Source: Actinacidiphila yeochonensis CN732 (GTDB taxonomy: Bacteria; Actinomycetota; Actinomycetes; Streptomycetales; Streptomycetaceae). From it: 64,000 bases of DNA. Where the stretch lies: the NCBI RefSeq assembly GCF_000745345.1, contig NZ_JQNR01000005.1, forward strand, positions 682,001-746,000, in the 5' to 3' direction. The notes beneath the pieces are model-generated. The model was given only the letters and a program-made list of their open reading frames with translations. It searched no databases and was not told the origin of the DNA. Both the position numbers and the translations under genes were made by a program. Positions 7,038-14,266 of this stretch are shown piece after piece (positions within the stretch are counted from its first letter, which is position 1; each line of letters opens with the position of its first letter).

Positions 7038-8297
7038 TCACATATAAGCGTGGTGCAACCGTTCGTCGAAGTCGCGGACCACTCTCGGCGGCGTCTTCGA
7101 GGAGTACGCCCTACGGAAGCTCCGCGCCCGCTCGACAACACGACCGGAGCGATACCGCAGCCCGGTCTCGACTGCCCGGGTGGCGAGAAGGTATGCGACC
7201 TCCAGCCGCCCACTGGCCAAGTGACCCGCCGCAAGGTCGAGTTGCAGTATCGCGCGCTGTTTGGCATGGGCGGCCGCCGCGACAAGCATCGCCTCGTCTC
7301 CCGACTCGAAGACCCACGCGGGCAGACCGAGGCGCGCGCCACAGGCAAGCCGACACGCCAGGACCTTCGCCTCGTTGAAGGTGAAGACCCAAGGCCACGG
7401 AGGTGGCTCCTCTGCCGGAATGCGATTCACCTCAGAACGGCTTCGCACCAGGGCGCGGTCGCTGGAGCGCTCGTCTCCCGCTGCCGCATGGGCAAGCGCC
7501 TCCACGGTGCTCAGCCATGCGTCGGCGATCACGATCTCCTGCGGACCGACTTGGCTTCGCGCGAGACGAACGAGGTCGAGCGCTTGCGCGACATTCCCGG
7601 CGTCCGCCTCCATCTGGGCAAGGCTGCCCACCTGATACGCGACGAGCAGGCTGTTCCCGGAGCGCCGGGCCGCTTTGATCGCCGATCCGTACCACGTGCG
7701 AGCCGATCCGGCGTCACCCATGTCCCAGCTGAGCCAACCAGCCAGGCTGGCCACTTCGCTACCGACCGCAGCAAGCCGTAGCTTCTGCGCTTCCTTCGGC
7801 TCGTCCGCCGCAACCGCCTGCACAAGACCAAGGTGAGACCGGACGACTTCGGACAGTTGTCGGGACGACGTGGCGCCGTCCATCCGGCGGTACGCAGTGG
7901 TGGCAACCCTCAGCGTGGCCGCCTGACCTGTCTCGGCATGGTGCTTCGGTGCAGCCAGAGTTGCGAGTGCAGGTGTGGAGACAACAGCGGCTGCTCCTGT
8001 GAGAAATTCCCGGCGTTCCACGTGCTCCGTTCCGTCCGTGCGCGCCATTGCCGACGAGTCGGCGAGACCGACCAGCCGACGAGGCATGTCCAGATACGCC
8101 GCGGCCCTGGCCAAGACGGTCATGTCGTACGGGCCTGCTGAACGGGCTTCGAGCCTGGAGACAGCAGACTGCGTGACGCCGCATCCCTCACCGAGCTGGC
8201 GTTGGGTGACCCGTAACTCCCTTCGGGCGATGTTGATGACGCGGCCGTAGTTGCCCTCACGTGAGGCATCCAGGATCGCCTGCTTCGACCAGTTCAT
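7038..8297 (-). CDS. XRE-family regulator with C-terminal TPR-like repeats
   Basis: A 419-residue protein. An N-terminal Cro/CI helix-turn-helix (RELRVTQRQLGEGCGVTQSA then VSRLEA, about residues 24-50) is followed by RREFLTGAA and about 270 residues of helical TPR-like repeats (for example GSLAQMEADAGNVAQALDL). This architecture is common in Streptomyces and resembles peptide- or partner-responsive regulators. ATG 8295-8297 (MNWSKQAILD) is preferred over upstream in-frame starts because the family begins just before the HTH; its ribosome site is weak. It is co-transcribed with the SLOG gene and divergent from the ATP-binding protein gene. It probably autoregulates the 228-bp divergent region. 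Signal unknown. Confidence 0.75.
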   Translation of the reverse strand: MNWSKQAILDASREGNYGRVINIARRELRVTQRQLGEGCGVTQSAVSRLEARSAGPYDMTVLARAAAYLDMPRRLVGLADSSAMARTDGTEHVERREFLTGAAAVVSTPALATLAAPKHHAETGQAATLRVATTAYRRMDGATSSRQLSEVVRSHLGLVQAVAADEPKEAQKLRLAAVGSEVASLAGWLSWDMGDAGSARTWYGSAIKAARRSGNSLLVAYQVGSLAQMEADAGNVAQALDLVRLARSQVGPQEIVIADAWLSTVEALAHAAAGDERSSDRALVRSRSEVNRIPAEEPPPWPWVFTFNEAKVLACRLACGARLGLPAWVFESGDEAMLVAAAAHAKQRAILQLDLAAGHLASGRLEVAYLLATRAVETGLRYRSGRVVERARSFRRAYSSKTPPRVVRDFDERLHHAYM

Positions 8298-8525
8298 TCG
8301 TTCCACTTTTTCTGGACGGTACGCCAGCGGCCCACATGAGTGGGCCCTTCGTATCCGCAGCGCGCATGCGTGCATGCACTGCGTGCATCAAGTGTGGCCG
8401 ATGCGAAGGCCGAACTGCTTTGGTCCGGTCAAGAAGACCTGGAAGGGGCCTTCCAGTTCACCAGAAGGCTTCGGTATCTCCGGGCGGACGGCCCGGCGTG
8501 GCCACGGCTTACAAGGAGCGCCGAC

Positions 8526-8576
8526 ATGCGCGAGCACCATCACCATCCGGTCGGAAGCCCGGGGGTCGAAAGATGA
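8526..8576 (+). CDS. 16-residue His-rich leader ORF coupled to the ATPase gene
   Basis: A short ORF, MREHHHHPVGSPGVER, begins with ATG 8526-8528 placed seven bases after a strong AAGGAG (8513-8518). It ends with TGA overlapping the ATG of the next gene (ATGA, 8573-8576). The downstream ATPase gene has no good ribosome site of its own, so its translation probably depends on this leader. The four consecutive His codons are unusual and could make translation sensitive to histidine charging. This is inference from layout; no known family. Confidence 0.45.
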   Translation: MREHHHHPVGSPGVER

Positions 8577-9028
8577 CGACGCCGGCACCGATCGACGGGG
8601 AACATCCTTCCGTTGTCGTGAAGTCCTGGCCACAGGGACCGCGTTCGGTGGGCCGAGCAAGGCGCTTGCTGGTCCGCAACCTTGACGTCTGGGGCTTGGC
8701 TCATCTCGCGGACGCGGCGGCGCTGGTCGTCTCTGAGCTGGTGACCAACAGCGTCCGGCACGCGCGTGAGCCGCGCGGACACCTGATCCGCACACGCTTC
8801 GAGCGCCTGCGGGACGGTGTGCGGATCGAGGTGCACGATGCCAGCGACAGGAAGCCGGAACACCGTGAGGCGTCTTCGTACGCGGAATCCGGGCGGGGTC
8901 TGGCCCTGGTGGAACTGATCACCGCCGGTCGCTGGGGAGTGAGCGACCGGGAGGGGATCGGGAAGATGGTGTGGGCGGTGTGCGCCGACGGCAGTACGGA
9001 TGTCGGCGCGGACGGGGCCTCGGCGTAA
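8573..9028 (+). CDS. RsbW-like ATP-binding protein (HATPase_c anti-sigma type)
   Basis: A 151-residue single-domain GHKL ATPase. The N box is VVSELVTNSVRHA and the G2 box is ESGRGLALVELITAGRWG; the linker motif near VHDASDRKP replaces the G1 DxGxG, as is usual in this Streptomyces family. These small cytoplasmic proteins are relatives of the anti-sigma kinase RsbW and typically accompany XRE/DUF397 gene pairs. ATG 8573 overlaps the stop of a 16-codon leader ORF. It is convergent with acs, with a bidirectional terminator at 9117-9149. It could bind an anti-sigma antagonist or a regulator partner encoded by the divergent XRE gene. Specific partner unknown. Confidence 0.7.
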   Translation: MTTPAPIDGEHPSVVVKSWPQGPRSVGRARRLLVRNLDVWGLAHLADAAALVVSELVTNSVRHAREPRGHLIRTRFERLRDGVRIEVHDASDRKPEHREASSYAESGRGLALVELITAGRWGVSDREGIGKMVWAVCADGSTDVGADGASA

Positions 9029-9116
9029 GCGGAGCCACTCGTCGTCCGGCCACGAGGAAACCGGCACCTGAGCTCGGCCCATGTGCCGTCCGCCCACCCC
9101 TGCGGCGCACGTCGGG

Positions 9117-9149
9117 CGGCCCGAGGCTCCGCGTCGGAGCCTCGGGCCG
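9117..9149. terminator. Strong bidirectional terminator between ATPase gene and acs
   Basis: A perfect 15-bp stem (CGGCCCGAGGCTCCG paired with CGGAGCCTCGGGCCG) encloses a 3-base loop. It lies between the converging ends at 9028 and 9184 and is the strongest hairpin in the interval. Its location inside the unshifted acs frame argues that acs really stops at 9184. Confidence 0.85.
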
Positions 9150-9183
9150 TCCGGGTCCGGCCGAGTCCGGCCGGGAGGGTGGG

Positions 9184-11168
9184 CTACTCCTCCTCGGCGG
9201 CGGGGCGCCGGACTGAGGGAGGCCGGCGCGGATCGCGTCCATCACCGTGGAGTCGGTGAGGGTGGTGACGTCGCCGAGGTCGCGGTTCTCGGCCACGTCC
9301 CGCAGCAGGCGGCGCATGATCTTGCCCGAGCGGGTCTTGGGCAGCTCGTCCACGCGCAGGATCTGGCGGGGCCGGGCGATCGGCCCGATCTCCCTGCCCA
9401 CGTGGGCGCGCAGTTCGCGGGCCAGCCCGTCGCCGCCCAGTCCGGCCGCCGCCTCCTCGCCCTCGCCGCGCAGGATGACGAACGCGACGATGCCCTGCCC
9501 GGTGGTGGCGTCCGACGCGCCGACCACCGCCGCCTCCGCCACGAACGGGTGGGAGACCAGCGCGGACTCCACCTCCGTCGTCGAGATGCGGTGGCCGGAG
9601 ACGTTCATGACGTCGTCCACCCGGCCCAGCAGCCAGATGTCGCCGTCCTCGTCCTTCTTGGCGCCGTCGCCCGCGAAGTACATGCCCGGGAAACGCGACC
9701 AGTACGTGTCGACGTACCGCTGCTCGTCGCCCCAGATCGTGCGGAGCATCGACGGCCACGGCTGGGTGATGACCAGGTAGCCGCCCGAGCCGTTGGGCAC
9801 GGGGGTACCGGTGTCGTCGACGACGTCGGCGAAGATCCCCGGCAGCGCGCGCAGCGCCGAACCCGGCTTACAGGTGCTCGCGCCGGGCAGCGGGCTGATC
9901 ATGTGCGCGCCGGTCTCGGTCTGCCACCAGGTGTCCACGACCGGGCAGCGGTCGCCGCCGATCGCGCGCCGGTACCAGACCCACGCCTCGGGGTTGATCG
10001 GCTCGCCGACGCTCCCCAGCAGCCGCAGGCTCCCCAGGTCGAAGCGGGCCGGGATCTCCTCGCCCCACTTCATGAACGTGCGGATCGCGGTGGGCGCGCA
10101 GTAGAGGATCGTCACGCCGTACCGCTGGACGATCTCCCACCAGCGGCCCCGGTGCGGGGTGTCGGGCGTGCCCTCGTAGAGGACGGAGGTGACGCCGTTG
10201 GCGAGCGGCCCGTAGACGATGTACGAGTGGCCGGTGACCCAGCCGATGTCCGCGGCCGTCCAGTAGACGTCCCGCTCGGGCTTGACGTCGAAGACCGCCC
10301 AGTGGGTCCACGCCGCCTGGGTGAGGTAACCGCCGGTGGTGTGCAGGATGCCCTTGGGGCGGGCGGTGGTGCCCGAGGTGTACATGATGTAGAGCGGGTG
10401 CTCGCTGTCGAACGCCTCCGGGGTGTGCTCGGCGGGCTGCGCGGCCACCAGGTCGTGCCACCACAGGTCCCGCCCGTCGGTCCAGTCCACGTCCTGGCCG
10501 GTGCGGCGGACCACGAGCACGCTGCGCACGTCGGGGCAGCCGGTCAGTGCCTCGTCCACGGCGGGCTTGAGCGCGGAGGGCGCGCCCTTGCGGTAGCCGC
10601 CGTCGGCGGTGATCACGACGTGGGCGTCGCAGTCGAGGATGCGGCCGCGCAGCGCGTCGGCGGAGAAGCCCCCGAAGACCACGGTGTGCGGGGCGCCGAC
10701 ACGGGCGCAGGCGAGCATCGCCACGACCGTCTCGGGGATCATCGGCATGTAGATCGCGACCCGGTCGCCGGCCGAGACACCCAGCGCTGTCAGGGCGTTG
10801 GCGGCCCGCGCGACCTCCCGCGCCAGCTCGGCGTAGGTGAGGGTGCGGGTGTCGCCGGGCTCGCCCTCCCAGTGGAAGGCCACCCGGTCGCCGTTCCCGG
10901 CCTCGACGTGCCGGTCCACGCAGTTGTACGCGGCGTTGAGCCGGCCGCCGGTGAACCAGCGCGCGAACGGGGCGCGGCTCCAGTCGCGCACCTGCTGCCA
11001 GGGCTCGGCCCAGCTCAGCCGGGAGGCAGCCGCGGCCCAGAACGCGTCCGGGTCCGCGGCGGCCTCCCCGTACGCGGCGGCCGTGACGTTGGCCTGCTCG
11101 GCGAGGGCCGCCGGCGGGGGGAACCGGCGGCCCTCGGAGAGCAGGTTGGACAGGGTCTCCCCACTCAT
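9184..11168 (-). CDS. acs: Acetyl-CoA synthetase (AMP-forming), 3' end frameshifted
   Basis: Converts acetate, ATP and CoA to acetyl-CoA in the cytoplasm. Core motifs are complete: P-loop YTSGTTARPKG, WWQTETG, the hinge motif GRVDDVMNVSGHRIST, and the acetylation-controlled lysine in ELPKTRSGKIMRR near the C-terminus. ATG 11166-11168 overlaps the stop of the acetate transporter gene by four bases (ATGA). The family ends about 20 residues after TDSTVMDAI. Here the annotated frame runs on to 8919 through Pro/Arg-rich sequence, a terminator and 110 bp of the opposite gene. The alternative frame ends with PAAEEE-stop at 9184, like relatives. A one-base indel at about 9200-9218 (GGCGCCCCGCC context) is the likely cause. 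Confidence 0.85.
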
Positions 11169-11803
11169 GCGTGGGTCTCCGCGACGGGCCCGCCACGCCG
11201 GCCCGGCCCCTCGGGCAACGGGCCGACCGGCACCACGACCCGCTTCCAGGTGGAGTTGGTGACGACGGCGAACGAGGCGTACCAGGCGAGCACCGCGGTG
11301 ACCAGGCCCAGCCAGCCGCCGATCTTGGTGGTGGCGGTGGACTGGGCGAACTCGCCCACGGCCAGCAGGATGAAGGTGAGCGACAGGGTGGTGAAGACCG
11401 CGAGCAGCGCCGCGTTGGTGCGCAGCGCGGCCACCGTCATGTACACGGTGAAGATGGCCCAGACCAGCAGGTACAGCCCGGTCGCCTGGTGGGCGGTGGA
11501 GGCCGGCAGGGTGGCGACGATCCACTTGACGTAGCCCGCGTACGACAGCCAGAACGCGCCGTACGAGGCGAACGCGGTCGCGCCGAACGTGTTGCCCTTG
11601 CGGAACTCCCACATGCCGGCGAGGAGTTGGACCAGCCCGCCGTAGAAGAGGGCGAGCGGCAGCACCACGGTGAGCAGGTTCTGGTCGATGAGGTGGGCGT
11701 TGAAGGCGCTGAGGACGAAGGTGGTGGCGGCGAAGCCGGCGAGGCCCAGCGGCCCGGGGTCGGCTATGCCGTTGGCGGCGGGGGCTGAGGTGGGGGTGGA
11801 CAT
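11165..11803 (-). CDS. satP: Acetate uptake transporter, GPR1/FUN34/SatP family
   Basis: A 212-residue protein with six hydrophobic helices. The family signature near the N-terminus is DPGPLGLAGFAATTFVLSAF (the NPAPLGL motif with Asp in place of Asn), followed by FYGGLVQLLAGMWEFRKGNTFGA across two chunks. The family forms hexameric acetate/succinate channels in the cytoplasmic membrane. It is the first gene of a two-gene operon with acs (four-base overlap), so imported acetate is directly activated. ATG 11801-11803 is followed by a Pro/Ala-rich cytoplasmic stretch of usual length, and GGAGG lies about nine bases upstream on the minus strand. Confidence 0.9.
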   Translation of the reverse strand: MSTPTSAPAANGIADPGPLGLAGFAATTFVLSAFNAHLIDQNLLTVVLPLALFYGGLVQLLAGMWEFRKGNTFGATAFASYGAFWLSYAGYVKWIVATLPASTAHQATGLYLLVWAIFTVYMTVAALRTNAALLAVFTTLSLTFILLAVGEFAQSTATTKIGGWLGLVTAVLAWYASFAVVTNSTWKRVVVPVGPLPEGPGRRGGPVAETHA

Positions 11804-12125
11804 CTGCGGGTTTCCTCCTCGTCGAGGAAGGCAGTGGCTGGCGGTCCCGAGGACGCCCGCCCGCGCCGGCGCCTCACGGCCGACCCGGTCCGGGCCGAGC
11901 GGCCCCGCTCCACGCTAGGTCCACCTCTTGCCCTCATCCCCTCCACGGCACCTCGCCCGTCGCCCAACGGTCCCCCCGGATCGCCGAAGGGTCACCCGCG
12001 TGCGGCGGGCGGTCGAGCGGGAGGGGCAAGCGAGGGCTCTGGCGCGGCGGCTGCCGAGGACGGACCGCGGGTCGGTGCCACAGCGGACGCGCGTCGGGGA
12101 TGCCCGCAACCGAGCTCCGGTCCGC
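11804..12125. other. Intergenic region upstream of satP
   Basis: 322 bp of GC-rich DNA between the satP start and the end of the PIN gene, which points toward it. It must hold the satP-acs promoter. I see no tRNA, strong terminator or conserved coding frame. Confidence 0.6.
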
Positions 12126-12773
12126 CTACCGTTCCCGCCATTCCTTGAAGGAGACGCTCAACAGGGTGTGCTGGTAAGGAGGAAGACCGTCCCCGAATTG
12201 GCGCAGTTTTCCATAGACTCTCTTCAACTCCCCCTCGGATTCGAAGTGCCCGAACCGAATGGCCATCCCCAGAACATCCTCCACAGTGATCACCTGGAGG
12301 TCCCGTTGGGCAGCAAGGGCCTGGCCACCCTGATCATCGATGGCAACGAGCACCTCGTAGCCCAGATCCTGGTAGTGAACCCCGTGGGCGACCACGACCG
12401 CTTCACCAAGATCCTTCGAGTCCCGCAGCGCATCCTCCAGTTGACGCCCCCGCACGTCTGCGAACACTTCCACCACGCGAGGGGGCGCCGTCAGGGCCTC
12501 GATCGCCGGAAGGACCTGTACGTATCGGCTCCCCCGCAGTCGGTCCCAACGGAGTCCGAGGCCCTGGTACTTCCTGTCCTTCCGGGCCACCTCATCACAG
12601 ACCTCCTGCGGTACGAGGAGGGTCAACTCGGCCTTCTGCAGTACATCAACAAGCAGGTGATGGAGGTTGGCCCCGACGAAGTGCACACAGATGACCGCGT
12701 CAAGGATGCAGACCGGTGCTTGCTGCTCCGCCCGAACACCTTCGTCGGATGCTTCCACGTGCTCTTTGGGCAA
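12126..12773 (-). CDS. PIN-domain protein, putative toxin-like nuclease
   Basis: A protein of about 215 residues with a PIN-like fold. Numbering from TTG 12773, acidic candidates for the metal site are Asp25 (ILDAVICVHF), Glu61 (QEVCDEV), Asp121 and Glu124 (DLGEAVVVAHG) and Asp146/147 (VAIDDQGG), arranged as in PIN RNases. It directly follows the XRE/ImmA-IrrE gene with 39 bp between stop and start and is probably co-transcribed. The start is uncertain: TTG 12773 lacks a clear ribosome site, and GTG codons at about 12758 and 12713 are alternatives. Its codon use is less GC-biased than neighbouring core genes, suggesting acquisition. PIN proteins next to a protease-fused XRE repressor resemble toxin-antitoxin or defence pairs. 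Confidence 0.6.
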   Translation of the reverse strand: MPKEHVEASDEGVRAEQQAPVCILDAVICVHFVGANLHHLLVDVLQKAELTLLVPQEVCDEVARKDRKYQGLGLRWDRLRGSRYVQVLPAIEALTAPPRVVEVFADVRGRQLEDALRDSKDLGEAVVVAHGVHYQDLGYEVLVAIDDQGGQALAAQRDLQVITVEDVLGMAIRFGHFESEGELKRVYGKLRQFGDGLPPYQHTLLSVSFKEWRER

Positions 12774-12788
12774 GCCCCCCCACCCTTC

Positions 12789-12812
12789 GGTATTCCCCGC
12801 GCGGGAAATACC
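12789..12812. promoter_or_regulatory. 24-bp near-perfect palindrome between the XRE/peptidase and PIN genes
   Basis: GGTATTCCCCGC is followed immediately by GCGGGAAATACC, an inverted repeat with a single mismatch and no spacer. It begins directly after the TAG stop (12813-12815) of the upstream gene. With no T-run it is a poor intrinsic terminator. An operator for the XRE protein, or an RNA attenuator setting PIN expression, fits better. Confidence 0.65.
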
Positions 12813-14036
12813 CTACTCGTCGTTGGCCGGCCCGCGTGACTCGTCCTTGGCCAGCCCGCGGGCGACCAACCGCGAAAGGTCGGCACGTTTGGCGGTCGGA
12901 GGGGTGGGGACGATCCCAGCCGCCTTGAGCTTCGCCTCAGCCGCTTCCGGTGTACGCCCTTCGAGCATGGCCAATGCGCGCACGCCGATGAGGTTCCGCC
13001 GGTACGCCTCTACCGCTCGCTCCAGAATACGGCGAGGAGCCCGTACAGCTTGGGCTGCCTCCTGCTCCTGCTCGTATGCCGGCCCCCATCCGTATCGCTG
13101 AGCCAGCTGAACTCCCGTCGGCCCCCAGAGGTCCTTCTTCTGCTCAGCTGTGATCAGGGTCATCGACTCCAGCTGAATGAGGACCACCGGAAAGCTGACG
13201 CGAAAATGTCGGGCAAGCAACGCGGCGGTACGTTCGTCCACTCGGCCACGCCGAGGAAATCCCTCGCCTGAAAGCCACTCATTGATGCCTTCCTCCGGCG
13301 CCAGCAAGTGGCGGGCAAAGGCATCACATCGCTTCTCGCCCGGTGTTCTTCCATCGTCCAGCTCATGGACCTGGGCGCCGTCGCCCCAGAGCAGGTGCCC
13401 CAACTCGTGGGCGAAACTGAACCGCTGCCGCTCGGGCACGTCACATGCGCGAACAGCGATGAGGGTCGTCTCGCGCACCGGATCGGTGACCGTAAACCCC
13501 TCGGTTGTTCTCGGCCAGTTCAGGACCGCCGTGTCCACCCCGGTGAGCTGTTCGATCAACTCGTCAACATCAGCGATGGGCGCGCAGCCGAGATGAAGCA
13601 CGGTCCGCACCCGATGAGCCAGTTCTTTCGCCTGCTGCTCCAGATCCAGGAACTCGTCCGGCAGGGGCAAGCGCCCTTCGGGTTTCCGTTGCTGAGCGGC
13701 ACGCCCTCCCAGCTGATCCAGGCGGGCGTCCAATTCCAGCACTTCGAGGGTGTGCCGAAGCGCCGCCTCCCGCTCCGCCTCCACCACCTCGTTCATTCTC
13801 GCCGCGATCTGTACCCGCTGACGTACGGGATCACCGCAGGTCAGCAGCCGGACGGGAACGTCGAGTGAGATCGCGAGACGATCCAGCTCAGCGAGCGTCA
13901 ATGAGTTGCGTACGCCATTCTCGATACGGGTCAGAGTCGGTTGGGAGAGCTGTGCGCGTGCGGCGAGCTCGCGCTGACTGAGTCCAGCGCGCTCACGTTC
14001 GCGGCGGATCCGCTCCCCCACAAGCACGAGATCCAC
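12813..14036 (-). CDS. XRE regulator fused to ImmA/IrrE metallopeptidase (M78)
   Basis: A 407-residue two-domain protein. Residues 6-66 are a Cro/CI HTH (GLSQRELAARAQLSQPTLTR, then IENG). Residues about 150-270 are an ImmA/IrrE peptidase with the zinc motif HELGH at 210-214 and a third-ligand helix starting at Glu234 (EKRCDAFARHLLAPEE). GTG 14034-14036 is the start because AAGGAGG lies six bases upstream. In this family the peptidase cleaves a repressor or antitoxin, often to derepress mobile elements or damage responses. Coupling with a downstream PIN gene suggests a self-regulating toxin-like module. The longer frame from 14102 has no ribosome site. Confidence 0.8.
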   Translation of the reverse strand: MDLVLVGERIRRERERAGLSQRELAARAQLSQPTLTRIENGVRNSLTLAELDRLAISLDVPVRLLTCGDPVRQRVQIAARMNEVVEAEREAALRHTLEVLELDARLDQLGGRAAQQRKPEGRLPLPDEFLDLEQQAKELAHRVRTVLHLGCAPIADVDELIEQLTGVDTAVLNWPRTTEGFTVTDPVRETTLIAVRACDVPERQRFSFAHELGHLLWGDGAQVHELDDGRTPGEKRCDAFARHLLAPEEGINEWLSGEGFPRRGRVDERTAALLARHFRVSFPVVLIQLESMTLITAEQKKDLWGPTGVQLAQRYGWGPAYEQEQEAAQAVRAPRRILERAVEAYRRNLIGVRALAMLEGRTPEAAEAKLKAAGIVPTPPTAKRADLSRLVARGLAKDESRGPANDE

Positions 14037-14266
14037 TGAGCACCTCCTTCTTGAATCTAGTCTACTGACGTGATTCAGCATGGCCAGTGACAGGTGTATC
14101 ACCGCCCACCGACAAGGGGTCGCTCGGCGTGATCGGACACGCGGCGAAAGCAGCTCGATTCACCTCTGACCTGGTCGTTCGCGGAGGATATTGGGCTCTG
14201 TAGGCCGTTCGGCCGACCAGGGGTCGAGGCCCGGTACCGGCGTCACCGACAGAGACGGCAGCGCGC

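Noticed and set aside
8919-9183. C-terminal extension of acetyl-CoA synthetase
   Set aside because: It crosses a strong bidirectional terminator and overlaps 110 bp of the opposite gene; family members stop where the other frame stops.
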